Under the pieces are notes generated by a model, which saw only the letters and a program-made list of their open reading frames with translations, did not search any database and was not told the origin of the DNA. Position numbers and translations under genes: made by a program. 64,000 nucleotides of DNA from Flaveria trinervia. Lineage: Eukaryota > Streptophyta > Magnoliopsida > Asterales > Asteraceae. Below are positions 36,507-48,241 of the stretch, one piece after another (position 1 is the stretch's first letter; each line of letters opens with the position of its first letter). The stretch lies in assembly GCA_025506515.1 (NCBI GenBank), contig CM046452.1, forward strand, positions 105,448,551 to 105,512,550. Direction: 5' to 3'.

Positions 36507-37197
36507 GGTCTATCATCAGACTACTTTTGTTCTACTAATGAAAAACGGTTTTTATTTTAATAAGAAATGTAACGCTTAATAATTATTATTGTAAAATAAC
36601 ATAACAAGCGTTTTAATGATAAATTCTGTCTGTAATCTGTATAGAGTAATTAAGCTCGCTAAAATCATAAAAATATAATGATTATTAGAAGGGACAACAT
36701 GAAAATCTAATAATGTATTTAGATCATCAATGGATAAAAGTTCACAATTTTTTGTAAGTAATACCATCTAAGCATTAAGATGTATCTTTGGGACAACTGT
36801 CATAATAGGTACGGAGTTTATAAAAAAATTTGTTTATTAAAATTTAACTCAAATGATTCTATATGAAAATTTAGTTTGTTGGTTATAGCAACACCTTTAT
36901 CATCCGTTGAGTTTAGGGGGTCTATTGACTCTATTCTAGGGCAAAACTATTGTCACGTTGTTCGATGTCTTACTAGTTCTTTCAAATCAAAATCATTCCC
37001 ATATGTGGTAGACCCATGTATTGTCAACAAGTGGTATCATTTTTTCTCTTTTTCAAATCGAATCAGTCGGTTCAAATTGAAAATGATAAGAAGGTATAAA
37101 TGGTATAAACAAACAAGAAGAAAACATCCATGGAATATAGAAATTTACCAAAAAATAGTTATGATACATTTATATCTGAATTGATATTACAGTTGTA
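36507..37197. other. 3' flank of the NPH3 gene; nothing else recognised
   Basis: Should contain the 3' untranslated region. An open frame at 36876-37184 has no family resemblance. Confidence 0.45.
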
Positions 37198-38465
37198 CTA
37201 GGTTAGCTCTTGTGTATTAAACGATTAAATAAATAAAATATTAAATATTAGTAGAAAAAAATTATGCATTATGAAATCATATTTAAAAATAAATTATGAT
37301 TATAGTTACATATCAATAACTACTTTAAGTAATAAACAATTATGTATTTTTTTATTTTTTCTTAAACTTTAGTTTTATTAACAAATTATGATTTTTAAAT
37401 ATTTTGTTTCAAGAAAAATAATAACAAAAAGTTCATTGTATTATGTATGTTATGAATTTTTTTGTTTTTAAAAAGTGTTTTTTAATTAAAAATAGGGTTT
37501 CGGTTTATTAAATTATACATGTTTAATTTGAATATGGTACGAGTAATATTATTAGTATTCAATATTATTATTAACAATATAGAGAAATAAGAAGGTAAGT
37601 ATAAAGAGTTTTACAATTGTTTCATGTTTTATATATATTTTTTTGTAGATAGATAAAAAGGCTAAGGGGTCTGTTTGATGTTAACGACTCGGTCAGAAGC
37701 GGCTGACCGAGTAAGAGCCTTCTCCAAAATTGACCGTATAAAAGAAAAAATATGCATGGGTCAGTGGTGTCGGACCGGATCAGACGCGAATCAAACACCC
37801 TGACCAGTCAAAATGTCTGACCGGGTCAGTGGTCAGACATTTTGATCAGGTCAGAAGAAAATCAAACAGCCACTAAAAACCATTAACTAAACGAGTTATA
37901 GTTAATGATAAACATAAGTGTTATACTATAATATTTTAATATAAAATATAATTAAAATTATATACGTAATAGTTCAAGAAATAAAACAATTATACTATTT
38001 TTTACTCTCTTATCTAAATAATTTTATTTTTTAACATTCGTTTTAAGGGTTTTTTTAAGTTTCTTTGTACAAAAATATTGTTTTTTTTAAAACGTTGGTT
38101 TGTAATGGTTTTGGTTATTTTAATAACACAGTGTTTATAAAATTTCACTTGTTACAAAATGATGTAAAATATTTTGTTTAAAAAGTTTAGTGTTTTAGAA
38201 AATTTTATATTTATAAAAGTTTAGTTTTTTTATTATTTAGATTTTAATTAAAAGATGTGATTTCTAATTTCCTTAATAAATCTATTTTTAAAAAGATAGT
38301 TTGCTTTTAAAAAAATTAAATAAAAGAGTGAAATTTGTATGAGTATTTAAATTATTATAATAACTTTTTAAAGGTAAAATTAATGTGTGAATGTCTAAAA
38401 AATGATAAGTGACAAAATGCAAGATAAGAGAAAGACAAGCGGTAAAAAAACTTTATTTTATTAGA
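37198..38465 (-). mobile_element. Helitron-like element interrupted by a MITE
   Basis: Read on the minus strand, it starts TCTAATAAAATAAAG after an A (38465) and ends with a degenerate hairpin (opposite 37206-37226) followed by CTAACCTAG and T (ending at 37198). The end closely matches that of the element at 22958-24216. Positions 37666-37873 are a later insertion. There is no coding. Confidence 0.6.
37666..37873. mobile_element. 208-bp Tourist-like MITE nested in a Helitron
   Basis: The ends are GGGGTCTGTTTGAT and, reversed, GTGGCTGTTTGAT. It is flanked by the TAA duplication (37663-37665 and 37874-37876). Inside are several GGTCAG/CTGACC inverted pairs, so the transcript would fold strongly. 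The ends and 3-bp site fit PIF/Harbinger. Confidence 0.75.
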
Positions 38466-39286
38466 TGCTATAAATTAATCTAAACATAAATATATAACTA
38501 ATTCATATTATTTTATAAAACATTCAAGGAGGATATAAATAACATTACATTTGACGCCTAAACCTTTGATATACACTATACAACCTTCGATCATCTGCAA
38601 TAGATGATTTTAAAACATAAGTTCTTTCTCGTGAATTGGAAGTATTAAAAAAATAAGTTGGTGTGAGATATTATGTGTATTATATACATAGAATTAAGAG
38701 TGAAGAAATGAGTGATTAAAAATAAAAAAGATGATGATAATATTACAATATTTTTAACTTTTGTTATGGTAAGGATTTTTAAGGTTTTAAATATCGGTAG
38801 TTTTTTAATATATTGACCGACTATGCATGTTCTTTTGTTGTTTTTAATGCTTTTTATTGGTTATTTTCTTATAATATTATAACCCTCAAATACATTTTGT
38901 CCCACATCACTTGGAAACACCCTCAAAGAAAAACCTTATTCTTGGGCCTAATAGATTTTATAGGCCAAATAGTAACTAATGGTCTTATAGTTATAGGTAA
39001 AGATATACAAATTGGGTTAGTAGTCGGTTTGAGTTGGGCAAACAAAAGACAACCTTTTGTAATCGGTTCTGAAATCAGTTTGAGTGAAGGAAATGACCAA
39101 ATTAAATAAGTTTGTATCAAGTTAAACCGTTCAGGTTTAAATGGGTTGAAACCAGTTTAACCGAATATGTTTAAGAACTCATCTCAAACGGCTTATAGGT
39201 TAGAAGTGAAACCATTTGGCAACAGGGTCAGGTTAGGTTGCCAGTTTTGTTTTCCAACCCGGTTTTTCCCCGTCTCTGGTTACAGA
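38466..39286. other. Intergenic; nothing recognised
   Basis: AT-rich. The open frame at 38813-39109 is unsupported. Confidence 0.45.
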
Positions 39287-39294
39287 CTTGCAGG

Positions 39295-39743
39295 TAGAGA
39301 TGCACAAAATAACCGGGTACGGACCCGACCCGAACCCCGGTTTGGGTACAACCCGATGGGAGGCATACCCGGTTCGAACCCGTTTAAACCCGTAGGGTTG
39401 GAACCGAGTTTAGTTTTGAGTCTTTTAGCGAACCTGAACCCGAACCGAATCCGACCCGGTCTAAACCCGAATTGAACCGGTATTGGACAAAAAAAAGAAA
39501 AGAAAATTAGAAAAATAAACTAAACCCGGTATTGGACCCGGTTCCGGACCCAACCCGGACCCGACCTGGACCCGACCCGACCCTACCCGGACCCGACCTG
39601 GACCCGACCCGACCCTACCCGGGTATGACGGGTAGGGTTTTCTCGCAAGTAAACCCGATCCGGGTTCATACCCGGGTACAAAAAACCCGATTGGGCCCAA
39701 CCCGGTTTCGGGTCCGGCCCAAAACCCGAAATATGCATCTCTA
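39295..39743. mobile_element. 449-bp hAT-type MITE filled with ACCCGG-rich repeats
   Basis: The ends are TAGAGATGCA and TGCATCTCTA, perfect inverted copies over 10 bases. The flanking 8-mers are CTTGCAGG (39287-39294) and CTTGCAGC (39744-39751), with an exact CTTGCAGG again at 39752-39759. An 8-bp duplication and TAGAGATG ends fit the hAT superfamily. The interior is dominated by ACCCGG/ACCCGA units, including a roughly 35-base stretch (starting CCCGGACCCGACCTGGACCC) present twice in tandem near 39555-39625. Its open frames are shadows of this repeat. Confidence 0.85.
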
Positions 39744-39759
39744 CTTGCAGCCTTGCAGG

Positions 39760-40569
39760 TGGTATTATTAGTTGGGCCTTCTGGTCTGGGCCCAAACCAA
39801 TGGAAATATATCAAAAGCCCATTACTTCTTTCAATATCGTTTACTCGAAACGTATTGCCAATATTTGATTGTGAGAACACACAGGGATCAGGCATGAGTA
39901 AACATGAAACTTAGTTTCATCCCAGAATCAATTTCTTTTATTACCATTATTTCTGCATGTGCTAATTTGAAGCTTCAATGACCGGAAAGAGATGCACACA
40001 TGGGAATTAAGAATACGGCTAGTGTGTGACAGATTTGTACCAAAAACATTTTTAGACAATGGACATGTATGTAACACGTTAAACGCGGAAGTATGAACCC
40101 TGCATCGACATACTGACGGGCAATGCGCAAAAATACATGGTCAACACCGTTGACTTATTTCACAAACCGGTGAAATTAGATGTAAATCCCGACCCGACCT
40201 GTTACGTTTATACCTTTAAATTGTGCAAAACAATCGAAAGTTTTAATTTTTGTACGTATGAATGTTTTATTACACAGTTGTTTTGAAATAATATGGCATA
40301 TAAGATGTTATCTACACAGAATCTTGCATCTTTTTTAATTATTAATCATGCTCACATGATATGAGTGTTTTCTAATTTTGTTTTCTATTGATTGGACATC
40401 CATAAAATATCTGTCACATTTCAGTACTAGTTGTTAAACATAACTTCAGTGTTAGCTGTTAAACATAACGCATTTGACAATTTACATCCATTATATCATA
40501 TTTAATACAGGAGCTGCTATACTTAAGAAGTAAGACTACTCACGGTGGATTTTTATTTTTATATAATTA
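39760..40569. other. Intergenic; nothing recognised
   Basis: Mixed composition with no open frame of interest. The pair of TGTTAAACATAAC strings near 40431-40470 is a short local duplication. Confidence 0.45.
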
Positions 40570-41094
40570 TTAGTTTTAAAAAACTCGTGTATTACACGAG
40601 TTGAATAAATAAAATATTAAGTAAAATAAAATTTATTAATTATAAAAAGATAGACTAATTAAATAAAATAAAATTTATTAATTATAAAAAGATAGACTAA
40701 GACTTGATATGACTAAAATTAAAAAATAAATATTTTGTTTTAAAATAACGGTTTATAATTTCTTCATTTTTAAATTTTTTTTACTATAACTCTCTATTTT
40801 AATTAGTTTTGTTTTATAAAAAATTTACTTTAAAAATTAATTTTTTTAAAATATTACGTAAAAATAGTTTGATGTTTTAGAAAAAAATGTTAATAAACAA
40901 CTATCTCTATAAAAATAACATTAATAAAAAAGTTATCTCTCTTAATTTATTAAAAAACTAATTATAATATAAAAATAAATAAATAATATTATTAATAATT
41001 AATGTGGTTATTTATTAGAAGAGAGAAACATGAAAAGTTGATGAGAATAAATGTGATGTCGACACGTAACAGACTCATTTACTTTTTTATTAGA
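40570..41094 (-). mobile_element. Helitron-like element, non-autonomous (525 bp)
   Basis: Read on the minus strand, it begins TCTAATAAAAAAGTAAATGA after an A. It ends with a perfect 9-bp-stem hairpin (opposite 40582-40602: AACTCGTGT, ATT, ACACGAGTT), then CTAA and T. The first 60 or so bases align with those of the element at 47049. There is no coding. Confidence 0.75.
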
Positions 41095-42430
41095 TTAGGA
41101 ATATATTAAAAAAATTATTTTTTCTTTTTTATTTTCAATTAAATAATACATTTTATATTTTTATCAATATTATTTTCATTTTCTTACATTTACAATCACT
41201 TTTAAAAATATTAATAAATTAGTAAGAATAAACAATGTTTTCACAAATATACAAACGAACAATTATATTTTATTATTCATCCACTCACGACCACTTAAAC
41301 AATAAAACTCATTTCATATAATATAAGAAACACATTCATATATTTTTAAAGAATTCACTCTTAATGAGAACATCAAAATATAAATAAAATTGAATAGAAG
41401 CAAAATATAAATAAAATTGAATTGAAACAACACAATATATAAAAAAATTGTTATTTTAAAGTTATAAAAAAGCAAATATATAAATAAGTTAATGTACAAC
41501 CCATAAGTTGACAGTTTAAAGGCGACGACATAACACTAACTGACGTCTTTGATCCGATTCTAATGTCAAATAGAAGAAAAAATGTAAATATCTCGTAGAT
41601 CTTTTATACATAATTAAATTTGAAGTCGATATGCTATACTATTTCAAGATTCTTTTATTTCAAGTTAGTCAAGAGTGCCGCCTTTCTGGATGAAAGAATA
41701 ATCAAACGAAAAATAATTTGTTTTTTAAACGTAACTAGGAGGATTCTACCTTGCGTGTTGGATGAATGTTCAACACAACAATTGACACGATCATTCGGTA
41801 ATCACACAACGTATACATTAAATGTTAGGAACCGTCGTTTCAACAATTGGCTCAGATCGGCTTTCTCGGTGTGACTGCACAACAACCATGATTGCCAGGT
41901 CAAGACAACGAAATTCTTTCTCGGATTCATCACAACCATCCTATTAGTAGGAATCATTATAACCATCCACCAAAACCATAACATTATCAAATGTTCAACA
42001 ATAGTTGTCATCATCTATTCAAACTCAAGATAACACAACATAAACCCACATAAACCCAAAAACATAAAGTTTGATTAATCTGATCGGTGGAGGCTCAGAT
42101 CTCTACCATGGCTGTAACATACGTTACCACGCCAAATGGAAGAGCTAAATCACAGCCGAATGCACAATGAAAAGTACAGAAGAAACAAAATGTAAACGAC
42201 AACCAGGAAGCCTCAACTAAGGAAATGCCGACCATCACCGAGATAATCGGCCGGTGGAAGATGGGATCCGACAAAGGGAACGACAAAACGCTTGCTAGAC
42301 ATGCAATCAGTCGCACCTCCACGACCGCCTACACAACACTAGCCATCACTGTTGTTTGTCGAATCCAGCAAATAAAATATTATAATGTGAACCTACCGTC
42401 ACACACACTAAGAATAGTATGAGCGGAAGT
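41095..42430. other. Intergenic; nothing recognised
   Basis: Very AT-rich to about 41600, then more balanced. The open frames at 41620-41874 and 42095-42322 have no family resemblance. Confidence 0.4.
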
Positions 42431-43830
42431 AGGGTTCGTGTCCTCAGAAATACGTGTCAATTATTTTATACTAAAAATATTTTAGCACAAATACTTTGAT
42501 TGATTATGAACTAAGGAAGATGGATGTTTTAATTAAAAACTAAAAGTAAAAGTAAATTGCAAAAAGTAGAAAAATTCTAGTGAGCTGACACGGTCGTGTC
42601 AAAACTGTAAATAAAATTTCATGCAGTCGTGTTAAGGTTTTGCTGGAAAAAGAAAAATTGATATTTTTAAAATTATGAAAAAGAGATTATTGAAGACATC
42701 AATTAAATTATGAAATAAAATATGAAGACTAGTAGTTCCTTGACTCGATTTGGCTTACGATTAACGATTATGGTGCAATGATTATTTTTAATTAATGATT
42801 TGTATCGATACTAGACATCACGCCGTTCGGATACCCACTCTATCTGATGCCCAATCAATTGCAATTCGTTGATTGGAGCCAACCCGCTACTCTAAGCTCA
42901 CACCACTCGGTTCTTAGTGTGCGGGTTGCAATGCTAGAAGTATCGATTATAATTAAACACACACGCCGTTCGGTATTAACTAGATTGTGTGATTATATAA
43001 TGAGAATGAACTCATAGACAAACTCAAACCGTTAATTGTTCCTTATATCAAAAATCAAAACTTAATCAGGGTTTTAAATATTGAAGAACTTTATTAGAAA
43101 AATTAATAAAATGACCAATTTTATTAACAATCTAATATATATACTGGATTAAGATCAAGAATCAAACAAACAAACCATCAAAATAAAAACATCTCATAAT
43201 CACTTCGCATAAGTTCAAACCAAAATTATAAAAACTAAACCTTAATGTTGAAATCAAAGATTGTTCTAGCCAGACATGACGACTAGATCAATCAAAACCA
43301 AAATAAAATAAAACTTACAAATTGAAACCCAAGAAAAAGAATCTAAATTGCTATTACTTCTCATTGTTTTTTGAACTTGATTTCTCAAAATAATGTCTTC
43401 AAGATCCCCCTTTAATTTTTCCAGCCCTCTTCTATTTATTATCATTATTTAACTTGCAGATTCATATTTTTAAGGCTTTATTGTTTCATATCTTCATAAA
43501 AATCCGGAGATAATCATCTTCAGTAAAAAATCCTAAACTTTAGGAATTTTCCTGCATCTTTTAAAATTCAACATTCTTCCTTTTTTAATAATATTTCCTT
43601 TTAAGTCTTTTTCTTCTTTTCTAACTAAATGCACCTACAAAATCAATCAAACACACCAAAGTAGACTCCATCCTATAAAACTATTATTTTATAAAACAAT
43701 TGAAAAATGCATGCAACTAATACAAAATATATGCTAAAATATACTACAAAATTACTATAATTTATGACTAAAATATAACTAACAACCACGATTACCAGCC
43801 AAATTAGGGAACCCAAAAGCCCCCCTCGAA
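42431..43830. other. Repeat-like region of unknown type
   Basis: Two CACGCCGTTCGG motifs (about 42820 and 42963) and a GC-balanced block at 42800-42980 stand out from AT-rich surroundings. They look like part of a dispersed repeat or an LTR interior. I found no boundaries or inverted ends. Confidence 0.3.
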
Positions 43831-45340
43831 AACAAAATCCATAGATTGAACCCTAGAACCTCCCTCAAATAGTGGTGGAACCAGAAATTTTTTCCTATGG
43901 GGTCTCTACTTCTTTATGATCAGATATATACGAAACAACATCAAATTTTCGGGTCATCCGATCGAGTTATGGCGGTTCGGGTCAGGTCGGATCGAACCAA
44001 CTGTTCAAGTCATTACGATCATATAAAAGGATGAGAAAATTTTTAAGAGATTGAACCAATTTTCAAATCGGGTTGAGTTGGTTCAAGTTTTAACTAGAAC
44101 CACCAGAATTAATAACCAAAAATAATGATTATAATCATTATAGTTTCTACCAAAATCCCTAATAACAATCAAAGAACCCAATAAAAATAGGAATGCACAA
44201 AACACACTCACACTCAAAAACAACATTATTTCTAGTAAATATGAAAGAAGCATCTTAGTGAAGAATGCAAACCTTGTGGTGACATCAATTCGAAGGAGGG
44301 CTTAGTGTTGATGGTTTCTTTAAATTCTACTATGTGCATAAGAGAAATGATAGTCCTCCACCTCACTTTTGTGAGAGCAATGATGATTTCCAAAGAATTT
44401 ACTCTTTATCATAAACAAGAAAAAAAACATCACAGATTATAATACAACATACCAACATTATAAAAATAAAAAAGAGTATAACAACTAATAATCTTATAAA
44501 CATTTATTAAAAAGGTAAACTAATTGTTTAATTGTTTGGTTTTTAGCTCTTTTCTATTTACATCTTTATTTATTAGCTAGTTGTCAAATTTCAATACTTC
44601 AGATTGTCTACCTCCCTACACCAACACAGTTGTCATTGATTATTATAAATTATTTAGCAATTTGCATTGAAAACAATTTTTACTTTTTTCATGAATACTT
44701 AAAATCAATTTTTTTGAATACTTAAAATCAATTTTAACTTGCGATGCTAACAGTAAGTTGTTTCAAGGGTTTTTGTGATCATCCAACTCAAATGTAACTT
44801 ATATTTTTGTAACAATACGTAAATACGTATGAAGCTTCCGCCTCAACGTGCGAAGGCATTTTCCAGTAAACTAACAACAATGAAAGGAGTGTAAATCTAG
44901 GATTTGAATCTTGTAATCTAGACAAAAATTTAATAAACAAAGAAACAACCCGAGTAACGCTTGAAGTCTTGAACACAATCAAGAAAACTAACCTTGAACG
45001 GAGGAGTCGCCGAGTAAGAGGAGTCGGAGCTTGATGGTCGCCACCGCGGAGGTCTCGAAGATACTCACAATCATTGGTAATGGTCGACTAGGTTGGGGGA
45101 GAGGGGAGGTTGAGATTCAGTGCATGTTTGGCATTGACTTAAATAAGTAACTTATGATTTTTTGAAGGGGTAAAAAGACAAAAATACCCTTCCAAAAGTC
45201 ATCATAAGTTAAATTTTTTTAACTTATGGTGATTTTTGAAAGAGTATTTTTGTCTTTTAGGTTAGGGTTTAAATGTAAATAAGATTTAAGGGTAAAATGG
45301 TAATTTTAAGTAATAACAAAGAGTTTTAAACAACTTGTCC
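43831..45340. other. Intergenic with a possible foldback element
   Basis: A segment at about 45125-45330 has inner inverted blocks (ACTTATGATTTTTTGAAGGG, and reversed ACAAAAATACTCTTTC with CACCATAAGTT) and starts GCATGTTTGGCA, like a Tourist-type end; its other end is unclear. Nothing else is recognised. Confidence 0.35.
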
Positions 45341-45418
45341 TTTGCTAGGCTCGAACCCGCGACCTGAAGTGAGTGGAGAACTTCTTATACGCACGCGCGA
45401 CCAATGAACTAACATCAA
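45341..45418 (-). other. tRNA-like (Pol III box A and B) sequence
   Basis: Read on the minus strand, a box A match TAGTTCATTGG (45401-45411) is followed by a near box B, GGTTCGAGCCT (45347-45357). A full acceptor stem is not visible, so this is more likely a tRNA-derived repeat head (SINE-like) than a tRNA gene. Confidence 0.45.
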
Positions 45419-47048
45419 GAATTAATCATGTTTAGAACTTAACAATCAATCATGTTTAGAACTTAACAATACTTAACAGTTTACCATTTGAAAAAGTACG
45501 GGTTCACTCAAATTTTCGGTATTATACGATACACTACTCGCTCAAAAATCAATGGGGTCACTTGACCTCGTACCCACGGTTGTAGTTCCGCCCTTGCCCT
45601 CAAACACGATAACCACCGCTGGATCCCTAGAACCAAAGTCATATAGAGTTCCTTGATTGCAGTCGAAACCCAGACAGAGAAGGCCGTCGGCCGGCGTGTG
45701 AATGATACCATCTCAAAACCCCAAAATCAAGTCGGAGAAGAGGGCACACAAACACAATACCACCGCGACCGACAACCGTGTGCATCCACGCCCTTCCCTC
45801 TCCACCACGCGAAGGTAGACAGAGCAGATCAGTGGCAACTAACAACAACGCCCATCGGACCTCCATTCCCCTAAAAACCCACTTTCTCTCTATACAAAAC
45901 AACAGATATCACATGTTATTAATACACTTTCAGAAGAAGGGGAAAAATGAAAAACCTCAAAACTCATGTGGCCAAATAAACATAATTCACAAACCACTGT
46001 TTCTTCAACACCACTGTTTCTTCAACTTGGTTTTTAAACGTTATATAATTTAAAGGTTATATATGATCGGATTAATGAGAAATTAAATTGAGACAGAAAA
46101 AACTGAATACGAATGCAAGTTGAACGTTTCATTTAAATTTAAATAATACAAGGTCTAGCAAAGTTTTAATACCAAATACTTTTAGCATAGCATTTCTTTA
46201 AAAAGCTAAAGCATTAAATTCATAAATTTATCCTGTTGAGTTTGACATCAGGCTTGTCATATCTAATATAATTTCTATGTGTCTAATACATTGCAAGTTA
46301 CAACTATACCTCTAAGTTCTAATTGTGTGTTTCGTCCGGTGACAATGGTATGTTCGCACGTCATAGTTATGCGGTTGACTCGCTACAACGGAACACCCTA
46401 CATTTCATTTTTTTCATCTTTTTGTAATATATATAACCAAATGGTTGTACAACGCCTAATAATACGATAGAAATCCTCGCTAGCAATGCAGTTATCAACT
46501 CATTTTGTCTTATATCGTTTTCCTCAAACTTGTAATGAGGTTGCAGACACCATAAACTCGTTAGATGGAATCTTTGGTAGAAACCTTAGGGGTCACCCTC
46601 TCATATTTAAAGTCACTAATTCTATCGAGAATAGGCACATATGTGTATGTATATGTGAGGATCATAGTGAGAAGGAGAAAAAATATTTTTGGGGTTGTAA
46701 CGTGATTTCCCAAGTATGTAAAATTATGGTCTAACCCCCATAAATATTTTAATATTTTTAAAAGTGATTGTGATTGAATAAGCTAAAAATGTAATGAAAA
46801 AATTATGAACAAATATTATCTAATTAAAAAGGAGAGAGAAAAAATAGATTTTTTTAATGTAACTATAATGATGAGTACCATGGATGTATTGTGAATGCTC
46901 TAAAACAATATTTTTTAAGGATTAATGTAATCTTTTTTACAAGATATAATCAGTAATAACTTATACCCTAGCAAGTAACCTGGTCCGGTTCAAATACATT
47001 TGGTTAAGTCCCAACATTATATAACCTCTGCAAATCTTATTTTACTAC
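45419..47048. other. Intergenic; nothing recognised
   Basis: A GC-richer island at 45560-45880 has open frames on both strands, but none resembles a family I know. The rest is AT-rich. Confidence 0.4.
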
Positions 47049-47506
47049 TCTAATAAAAGGGTAAATGAGAGTGCCACGTGTCAGCACCACAATCATTCTT
47101 ATCAATTTTTTTCCGTCTCTCTTCTACTAAATAATTACCTTAATTACTAATAAAATTATTTTAATACATTTTAATATATAATAAATTAAGAAAGAAATTT
47201 ATTTATTAAGGTTATTTCTAAATAAATTGATATTTTTAATAAGTCAATTTTAAAAAAAATCAAATTTGGGAGTTGTAATAAGAAATTTTTTAAAAAATAA
47301 CATTTTTATACGGTTTGTTTTAAAATTAAAATGTTTATTTTTTAAAAAAATTTAAAAAGTTGATATCATTGTTCTATTATTTATAGTCATTTCTGATACG
47401 TAATTTCAGTCATCATATCTTATAATAACATTTTATAACTAATAAATTTATTATATCAATATTTTATTTATTTAACCCGTGTAATACACGGGTTTACTAA
47501 AGCTAG
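47049..47506 (+). mobile_element. Helitron-like element, non-autonomous (458 bp)
   Basis: Begins TCTAATAAAAGGGTAAATGA and ends with a perfect 9-bp-stem hairpin (47474-47494: AACCCGTGT, AAT, ACACGGGTT), then CTAG (47503-47506) and T. It is the clearest member of the family in this window by its 3' end. The base before the 5' TC is C rather than A. Confidence 0.75.
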
Positions 47507-48236
47507 TAAAACATCATATATCCTTAAATATAGTAGTGTCACGGAAGGATATATATGAATAAAAAAATTGTAATTACAATAAGGTTAAACAAATTATGCA
47601 AGTTACTTTTTGAATGGATACTTACAGTGACAAAACACTTTTGTCTTTATTTTAGATGTTACAAGTTTATATTTTTTTCTCAAGTTTCTAAAAGCCATCC
47701 TTAAAAATTATGCCACTTAATTATTAACATATTCATCAAAGATACTCAACTTAAGTGATTGAGACGAGTTGATTTAAGATTTCATTAAAATAGAGAGATA
47801 TTTTGGGTTTAAATCCCATATGTGATAAAAATGGGGTTTTTTGTTGGGTCAGATGATTTTCTCACCTAATGTAGGTTTTCTATTGAGGGTGGTCTCAGGT
47901 TTAGTACTGATAGAAACAGATCGAAATACGAGCTTCTATTCGAAAACATATTAGTCTAGTATCTCAAGGTTACGTACTTGAATAATGAAGATGATCAGAT
48001 AACTAGTGACCCATCAATAATTTTAATCGTTATAAAAATTATGAACATATCCCTATGGTTGCTATATGTCTTTGTTAAAAGCTTAGACAAGTATACGTTA
48101 ATTAAATACAATATAATTTTAACAAGCAACACATGCTTCTAGAGTAACGAACTAACTCTAACTGTAGTACATATGTGCGTAATTTATACAAAGGGTGTTT
48201 GAGATTACTTTTAAAAACAACTTATTGAATCTATTG
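47507..48236. other. Intergenic; nothing recognised
   Basis: AT-rich, no coding signal. Confidence 0.45.
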
Positions 48237-48241
48237 ATTGA

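Noticed and set aside
39461..39895. 144-residue minus-strand open frame rich in G, P, S and V
   Set aside because: It reads through the ACCCGG repeats of a MITE; composition, not coding, keeps it open.
45000..45065. Minus-strand frame reading TIKLRLLLLGDSSV, like the start of a Rab GTPase P-loop exon
   Set aside because: The required GK[ST] of the P-loop does not follow and no further GTPase exon is found downstream on that strand; probably chance or a tiny relic.
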